Source: Plotosus lineatus (lineage: Eukaryota; Chordata; Actinopteri; Siluriformes; Plotosidae). Taken from it: DNA of 64,000 nucleotides. The stretch lies in contig CM045750.1 in assembly GCA_024760905.1 (NCBI GenBank), forward strand, positions 14,033,919 to 14,097,918. Direction: 5' to 3'. The position numbers and the translations under genes were made by a program. Shown here piece after piece: positions 58,546-64,000 of the stretch; positions within the stretch are counted from its first letter, which is position 1; the number at the start of each line of letters is the position of its first letter. Below the pieces are notes generated by a model. It saw nothing but the letters and a program-made list of their open reading frames with translations, ran no database searches and had not been told where the DNA came from.

Positions 58546-59617
58546 TGGCTTCGGTGGTGTGGGAGGTTGCCTTCCAGACCTGGCAGGCCCAAGCGTGTAA
58601 TCAGGGTCTGCTGGGAACGTTTGGCGGAGCCTCTGTCCGAGAGGCCTTTAACTCCCACCTCCGGCAGAGCTACAACCACGTTCGGAGGAGGCGGGGACAT
58701 GGAATCGAATGGGCCATGTTTCGTGCCTCCATTGCTGAGGCGGCAGTCCATAGCTGTGGCCTTAAGGTCGCCGGTGCTTGTCGTGGCGGTAATCCCGAAC
58801 CCGGTGGTGGACACCTGTGGTGAAGGGGGCCGTCCCAGCTGAAGAAGGAGGCCTATCGGGTTTTATTAGCCTGTGGGACTCCTGAGGCAGCAAACGGGTA
58901 CCGGCAGGCCAAGCGTGCTGCCGCCGAGGCTGTCGCAGATGCAAAATCTCGGGCGTGGGAGGAGTTCGGTGAGGGCCTGGAGAGTGATTATCGGTTGGCC
59001 TCCAAAAGGTTCTGGGCCACCATCCGACGCCTCAGGAGGGGGAAGCAGTTCTTCACAAACACTGTTTACGGTGGAGGTGGGGAGCTGCTTACCTTGACTG
59101 GGGATGTTGTTGAGAGGTGGAGGGAATACTTTGAGGACCTTCTCAATCCCACCAACACGCCCTCCGTGGAAGAGGAAGACCCTGGGGTTCGGGTGAGGGT
59201 CTGCCCATCACTGGAGTGGAGGTCACTGAGGTTGTCAAAAAGCTCCTCGGTGGTCGAGCTCCGGGGTTGGACGAGATCCGCCCGAATATCTCAGGGCTCT
59301 GGATGTTGTAGGACTGTCTTGGTTGACACGTCTCTGCAACATCGCGTGGTCATCGGGGCTGTACCTCTGGATTGGCAACCTGGGGTGGTGGTCCCAATTT
59401 TTAAGAAGGCGGTGTGTTCCAATTATCGGGGAATTACACTCCTCAGCCTACCTGGGAAAGTCTATGCAGGGGGACTAGAGACGAGGAGCCGACCCATAGA
59501 CGAACCTCGGATTCAGGAGGAACAATGTGGTTTTCGCCCTGGCCGCAGCACTCTTGACCAACTCTATACGCTCCACAGGATTCTGGAGGGGCATGGGAGT
59601 TTGCCCAATCTGTCCAC

Positions 59618-60721
59618 ATGTGCTTTGTGGATTTGGAGAAGGCTTTCGACCGTGTCCTCGAAAGATCTTGTGGGGCGTGCTCGAGAATACGGCGTTCGGA
59701 TCCGTTGCTACGAGCGAATCGGTCGCTGTATCACCGGAGCCAGAGTTTGGTCCGTATTGGTAACAGCAGGTCGGATTCGTTTCCAGTGGGAGTTGGAGTC
59801 CACCAAGGCTGTCCTTTGTCACCGATTCTGTTCATAATTTTTATGGACAGAATTTCTAGGCGCAGTCGAGGCGATGAGGGGTTCTGGTTTGGTGGCCATT
59901 GGATATCGTCTCTGCTTTTTGCGGATGATGTTGTCCTTTTGGCTTCATCAAGTCGGGCCCTCCAGCTCTCATTGGAGCGATTCGCAGCTGAGTGCGAAGC
60001 AGCCGGGATGAAGATCATTACCTCCAAGTCCGAGGCCATGGTTCTCAGTCGGACAATGGTGGAATGCACCCTCCGGGTCGGGAATGAGGTCCTGCCCCAA
60101 GTGGAGGAGTTTAAGTATCTTGGGGTCTTGTTTACGAGTGAGGGAAGGATGGAGCGAGAGATCGACAGACGGATTGCTGCAGCCTCTGCTGTTAAGCGGT
60201 GCCTGTACCGGTCCGTTGTGGTGAAAAAGGAGCTGAGCCGCAAGGCGAAGCTCTCAATTTACCAGTCGATCTACGTTCCAACCCTCACCTATGGCCACGA
60301 GCTTTGGGTAATGACCGAAAGAACAAGATCACGGATACAAGCGGCTGAAATGAGCTTTCTTCGCCGGGTGGCGGGGTTCTCCCTTAGAGATAGGGTGAGA
60401 AGCTCCGCCATCCGGGGAGAGCTCGGAGTAGATCCGCTGCTCCTCCGCATTGAGAGGGGCCAGTTGAGGTGGCTCGGGCATCTGGTCAGAGTGCCCCCCG
60501 GACGCCTCCCTGGTGTGGTGTTTCGGGCATGTCCAACCGGGAAGAGACCCCGGGGTCGACCTAGAACACGCTGGAGGGACTATGTCTCTCGGCTTGTCTG
60601 GGACCGCCTCGGTGTCCCCCCGGGAGAGTTGGAGGAAGTAGCTCGGGAGAGGGATGTCTGGACCTTTTTGCTAAGGTTGCTGCCCCCGCGACCCGACCCT
60701 GGACTAAGCGGAAGAAGATGA
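59618..60721 (+). pseudogene. Rex3-like reverse transcriptase C-terminal half
   Basis: A 367-codon ORF from CFVDLEKAFDRVLE to the end, with HQGCPLSPILF and the catalytic LLFADDVVLLAS (both Asp present), the thumb EEFKYLGVLFTSEGRMEREI and the C-terminal RWLGHLVR. It lacks the N-terminal RT fingers in the same frame. Confidence 0.75.
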
Positions 60722-60746
60722 TGAGGATGATGATGACAATAAAGTA

Positions 60747-60975
60747 TCTCAGCGCATCAAACAATCACTAATTTAATTTTCCACATTAATGTACAGTTTT
60801 TATTCATAAATATTTCATTTAAAATACATTAGTTTATTCATGGGATATGCAGTGTAAGTGGAATTTTATTCAGCACTGCATTGTTTATAAATTACAATCA
60901 TCACTATCTGTACAATGCACAGCTCGTTTACATCAGGATTCTCAGTTCAATGTAATCATTAATTAAATATAACCC
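60747..60975 (+). repeat. right half of the repeat split by the Rex3-like LINE
   Basis: Inverse match to 13430-13620. It is followed at about 60980 by a MITE-like GTGATCCCACGCTACTTAG sequence running to about 61080. Confidence 0.7.
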
Positions 60976-61169
60976 ATACAGTGATCCCACGCTACTTAGT
61001 GCTTCAGTCTCTGCGGCTTCAGTGCATCTCAGGTTTTTCAAAAATATTCATGAAAAAATAAAAAAATTAAGCAAAAAAAGGGGAAAGTTAAAAACATTGG
61101 CACAAAACAAGGACAATTATGAAAAACTAAAACACAAAACTACTGACATTTTTATGCATTTGAGAGTGT

Positions 61170-62345
61170 CCGGAGGCGGAGAGAGAAGAGGAAAAGCATG
61201 AGTCCAGAACTGAGAGTAGGGACTTTGAATGTTGGAACTATGCCAGGAAAAGGTAGAGAGCTGGCTGACATGATGCAGAGGAGGAAGGTGGACATAGTGT
61301 GTGTTCAGGAGACCAGGTGGAAAGGTAGAATGTCTAGAAGTTTAGGAGCAAGGTTTAAGCTATTTTATCATGGAGTGGATGGGAAGAGAAAATGGAGTAA
61401 GGGTCATCTTGAAGGAGGGGTTGGTTAGAAATGTTCTAGAAGTTAAAAAAGTGTCAGACAGAGTGATGAGTCTCAAGTTAGAAATTGAAGGTGTGCTGTT
61501 CAATGTTGTTAGTGCTTATGCCTCACAGGCAGGATGTGAGCTAGAAGAGAAGGAGAGATTCTGGAGTGAGTTAGATGAAGTAATGCAGAATACCCTCAGA
61601 GGTGAAAAAGTGGTCATTGGTGAAGACTTCAATGGACATGTTAGTGCAAGCAACAGAGGCAATGAAGAAGTGATGGGCAGGTTTGGTATCAAAGACAGGA
61701 ACACAGAAGGACAGATGTTGATCGATTTTGCAAAAAGGATGGAAATGGCTGTGGTAAATACTTTCTTCCAGAAGAGAGAGGAGCACAGGGTGACTTATAA
61801 AAGCGGAGGTAGGAGCACACAGGTAGACTACATATTGTGTCAACGATTCAATTTGAAGGAAGTCAGTGACTGCAAAGCAGTAGCGGGTGTGGGTGTTGCC
61901 AAACAGCATAGGATGGTGGTGTGCAGGATGACGCTGATGGTGAGGAAGGTGAAGAAGGCAAAGGCAGACCAGGAGACAAACTGGTGGAAGCTGAAAAAAA
62001 AAGAGTGTCGTGTTGTCTACACTGAGGAGTTGAAACAGGCTTTGGGTGGTCAGGAAGTGCTTTCAGATGACTGGACAACCACAGCAAATGTGATCAGGGA
62101 GACAGGTAGGAGAATACTTGGTGTTTCTTCTGGAAGGACAGGAGATAAGGAGACTTGGTGGTGGAATGAGGAAGTGTAGGAGTGTGTACAAAGGAAGAGG
62201 TTAGTTATGAAGAAGGTTGCGGTGTCAATGGTCAAACAGAGGGCGTATGATGACTTGTATGCTAGGTTGGACAGTAAAGAGGGAGAAATTGATTTATACA
62301 GGTTGGCATAGAGATGGGAAAGACGTGCAGCAAGTTAGAGTGATT
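61170..62345 (+). mobile_element. RTE-type LINE 5' part: endonuclease and linker
   Basis: LRVGTLNVGTMPGKGRELAD, VDIVCVQETRWKG (61198-61428). After a frameshift at about 61400 comes a 269-codon ORF (61370-62179) with NVVSAYASQAGCEL, VVIGEDFNGHVS, STQVDYILCQRFNLK and KQHRMVVCRMTL, i.e. the APE-type endonuclease fold. The linker WWNEEV leads to a stop at 62177; the same frame goes on to about 62340 (ECVQRKRLVMKK, YDDLYARLDSKEGEIDLYRL). It is cut off there by a different LINE fragment. Same family as 29045-29548 and 49493-51065. Confidence 0.8.
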
Positions 62346-62349
62346 AAGG

Positions 62350-62870
62350 ACTGAGAGGGAAATTTATTTTTTTAGATAATCTTGGGCAATATTGTCTTGT
62401 ATTTTGTGATGTATCCAAAGCATTTGATCGAGTCTGGCATAAAGGTTTATTGTACAAATTACAAAAGTATGGTATCAATGGAAATATTTTGAAATGGTTG
62501 TCCAGTTGCATAAGCAATCAGAGTCAATCAGTTTTTATCAATGGAGCTTTATCCAAGACCAGAAATCTCACAGCTGGTGTCCCTCAGGGGTCAGTCCTAG
62601 GTCCATTTCTATTCATTGTTCTGTGAATGATGTAGCAGATGAATTAGATTGCATAACTAGACTATTTGCCAATGGTACATCTCTTGGCTACTCATCATCA
62701 GAAAGCAAACTAATCGAAACAACTTTAAATTCTAATTTATATAAGCTTAGTTTGTGGGCAAAAACATGGCTCATTAAATATAATCCATACAAAACAGAAG
62801 CCGTAAACATTTTTTATGCAAAACACAAATTCCAACTCATGTATTATGTGGTTCCTCTGAGTGAGTAGAA
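62350..62870 (+). mobile_element. CR1/Jockey-type reverse transcriptase fragment
   Basis: Translation reads CLVFCDVSKAFDRVWHKGLL, YKLQKYGINGNILKWLSSC, LTAGVPQGSVLGPFLFIV and, after a frameshift at about 62620, MNDVADELDCITRLFANGTS, WAKTWLIKYNPYKTEAVNI. These are RT motifs from the first catalytic Asp to the thumb. The catalytic FADD has become FANG, so the enzyme is dead. It joins the RTE fragment without visible target duplications. Confidence 0.75.
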
Positions 62871-63079
62871 ATATGAACGGTTATAAAATACTTTTTCTTT
62901 GTGTTGCTTGGATTTCTGTTCAAGACGCTCTTATGAATGTCTTTACATTGTCAATATAGGCTACAGAGGTTAATTTTTAAATATTTCCTTCTGGGGGTTT
63001 GCCTCGTGATTTTTTTCAATGAAAAAAATGTACTTTGGCTCAAAAAAGTGAAAGTTGAAAAACACTGCCGGACACCATA

Positions 63080-63335
63080 GAAAACAGAGAGAGCGTCACT
63101 GCTACCTAGTGTAGAGGATGCGCAATCACACTTATAAAGCTTGCAGGTCGGTTTCTTCACTTTGTTTTTGTCCGTGACCCTAATGCAGCCGTGAGAAGAA
63201 GACCCTCAGCCTGCTCATACAACAGCACAGAGGATATGGATAGCCAAAACAGACTCGTAGAACATCCTGAGTAATACCTGAGAGATCTTAACCGACCTTG
63301 ACTGACTCAAAAAATAGAAGGTCCTGGCCCTTCTT
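63080..63335 (-). mobile_element. CR1-like LINE 3' tail, second copy
   Basis: CCTAGTGTAGAGGATGCG, CACAGAGGATATGGATAGCC and AACAGACTCGTAGAACATCC match 24685-24900, the untranslated tail of the minus-strand LINE there. Confidence 0.6.
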
Positions 63336-63344
63336 GGTAAGTGC

Positions 63345-63690
63345 GAATACAGATTACAAGTTAGCAGAGGATATTTTATAGCCTCAAACCATAGACAGTG
63401 AGAGACAGAGTCGGACTTTGATAGCCCAGTCAGCTGCACTGGGGGGTTGGGGGACAGCAGTGACAACCTGTTCCGAGTGAGGCTTGAACCTTAGGATCAG
63501 TGATTCAGCACCTGACGACCAAGCCACCACTGCCTTGACATATGAAGAGATGGACAATGACAGTTCAGCAGAGGGAAAAAGAAGAGGCGCCATATTGTTG
63601 TGCAAACCAGCAGTACAGCTGTACCCTGACTGTTACAACACAATTCCAACAAAAGAAGTGATCTTCATTTTTGTGGGTTATATTCAATAG
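63345..63690 (-). mobile_element. SINE (second tRNA-derived family), best copy; empty site for the Tc1-like element
   Basis: The complement contains a tRNA-like head (GGCAGTGGTGGCTTGGTCGT ... AAGGTTCAAGCCTCACTCGG). The run CACAATTCCAACAAAAGAAG at about 63640 is uninterrupted, while the sister copy at 27640 carries the Tc1-like element at this place. Confidence 0.7.
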
Positions 63691-63699
63691 AGAATGGAA

Positions 63700-64000
63700 T
63701 ACAGCCGTGAGGGGGGGCACAAACAAGTGCCCACCCTCACTCCGGTCCCAAGCCCGGAGAAATGCAGAGGGTTGCGACAGGAAGGACATCCGGCGTAAAA
63801 TATTTGCCAAAACACAAAATGCAAACCATAAAGACAAATCTCATACCGGATCGGTCGAGGCCCGGGTTAACAACCACTGCAATCAGTGCTGCTAACCAAC
63901 AGGGTGCTGGTGGAAATTGGACTACTGTTGGTCGAAGACGTCGAAGAAGAAGATGCGGGAGGCGTGTCAGTAAGCAGAGAGAAGAGGAAAGGCATGAGTT
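63700..64000 (+). mobile_element. 5' end of an RTE-type LINE running off the window
   Basis: GACAGGAAGGACATCCGGCG, CATACCGGATCGGTCGAGGC and GGAAATTGGACTACTGTTGG are the same 5' UTR seen at 29045-29290. The window ends just before the expected endonuclease start (compare 61195). Confidence 0.75.

Larger units (their letters stand above)
57388..60735 (+). mobile_element. nearly complete Rex3-like (RTE clade) LINE with target duplications
   Basis: 3348 bases flanked by ACAATAAAGTA at 57377-57387 and 60736-60746. The 5' part begins CCCTCCTTGAATCGCCACC. APE endonuclease: [47 protein letters not shown] (57795-58540). Linker: WERLAEP, SKRFWATIRRLRRGKQF. Reverse transcriptase: PIFKKAVCSNYRGITLLS, QEEQCGFRPGRSTLDQLY, CFVDLEKAFDRV, HQGCPLSPILFIIFMDRI and the catalytic SLLFADDVVLLASSS at about 59915. 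The C-terminus has QLRWLGHLVR and RGRPRTRWRDYVSRL. The 3' end is a GATGATGAGGATGATGATG tail, as reported for Rex3. Frameshifts near 58550, 58830, 59220 and 59620 break the ORF, so this copy cannot move on its own. Confidence 0.85.

Noticed and set aside
59731..60243. 170-codon minus-strand ORF
   Set aside because: Antisense to the Rex3-like RT with intact catalytic motif; shadow.

Overview
The window looks like nuclear DNA from a ray-finned (teleost) fish. The reasons are GT-AG split genes, a vertebrate HSPA9 (mortalin) gene, fish-type RTE/Rex3 and CR1/L2-group LINEs, several tRNA-derived SINEs, Tc1/mariner and hAT pieces, and abundant (CA)n/(TA)n microsatellites. There are no operons, ribosome binding sites or bacterial-type genes. 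I cannot fix the order of fish from the sequence.

Region 1 (1-23.3 kb) is the plus-strand 3' part of HSPA9, the mitochondrial HSP70. Thirteen coding exons (351 to 23084) encode 542 residues, from just inside the nucleotide-binding domain to the stop codon; the first exons lie upstream of the window. All visible splice sites are GT-AG and the reading frame is unbroken. The introns are loaded with transposon debris. The best of it is a 1.67 kb Kolobok-like DNA transposon (4016-5684) with a THAP-domain ORF on one strand and a P2X7-receptor-tail-like ORF on the other, the latter interrupted by a 197 bp palindromic MITE.

Region 2 (23.3-33.6 kb) is a repeat-rich intergenic stretch: a CR1-like LINE interrupted by a SINE, a Tc1-like element sitting in a SINE whose empty site is also in the window, RTE LINE 5' fragments, and a first partial copy of the spacer of the downstream array.

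Region 3 (33.6-57.2 kb) is a tandem array. Two intact 343-codon genes (34000-35031 and 45239-46270) differ at two residues, and a third copy (55636-56251) is broken by an internal deletion and frameshift. The predicted protein has four ~45-residue N-terminal repeats followed by a C-terminal half that looks like an aerolysin-type beta-pore-forming module. It has no signal peptide. I do not recognise a named gene. The array period is about 11.24 kb, and the second unit carries a LINE insertion and a ~2.4 kb deletion relative to the first.

Region 4 (57.2-64 kb) is LINE territory: an almost complete but frameshifted Rex3-like RTE element with target-site duplications, a second RTE-type endonuclease fragment, a CR1/Jockey-like reverse transcriptase fragment, and the 5' end of a further RTE element running off the window.

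HSPA9 is a housekeeping gene and has no evident functional link to the array. Within the array the genes share upstream sequence, splice acceptor and polyadenylation signal, so the intact copies are probably co-regulated paralogues.
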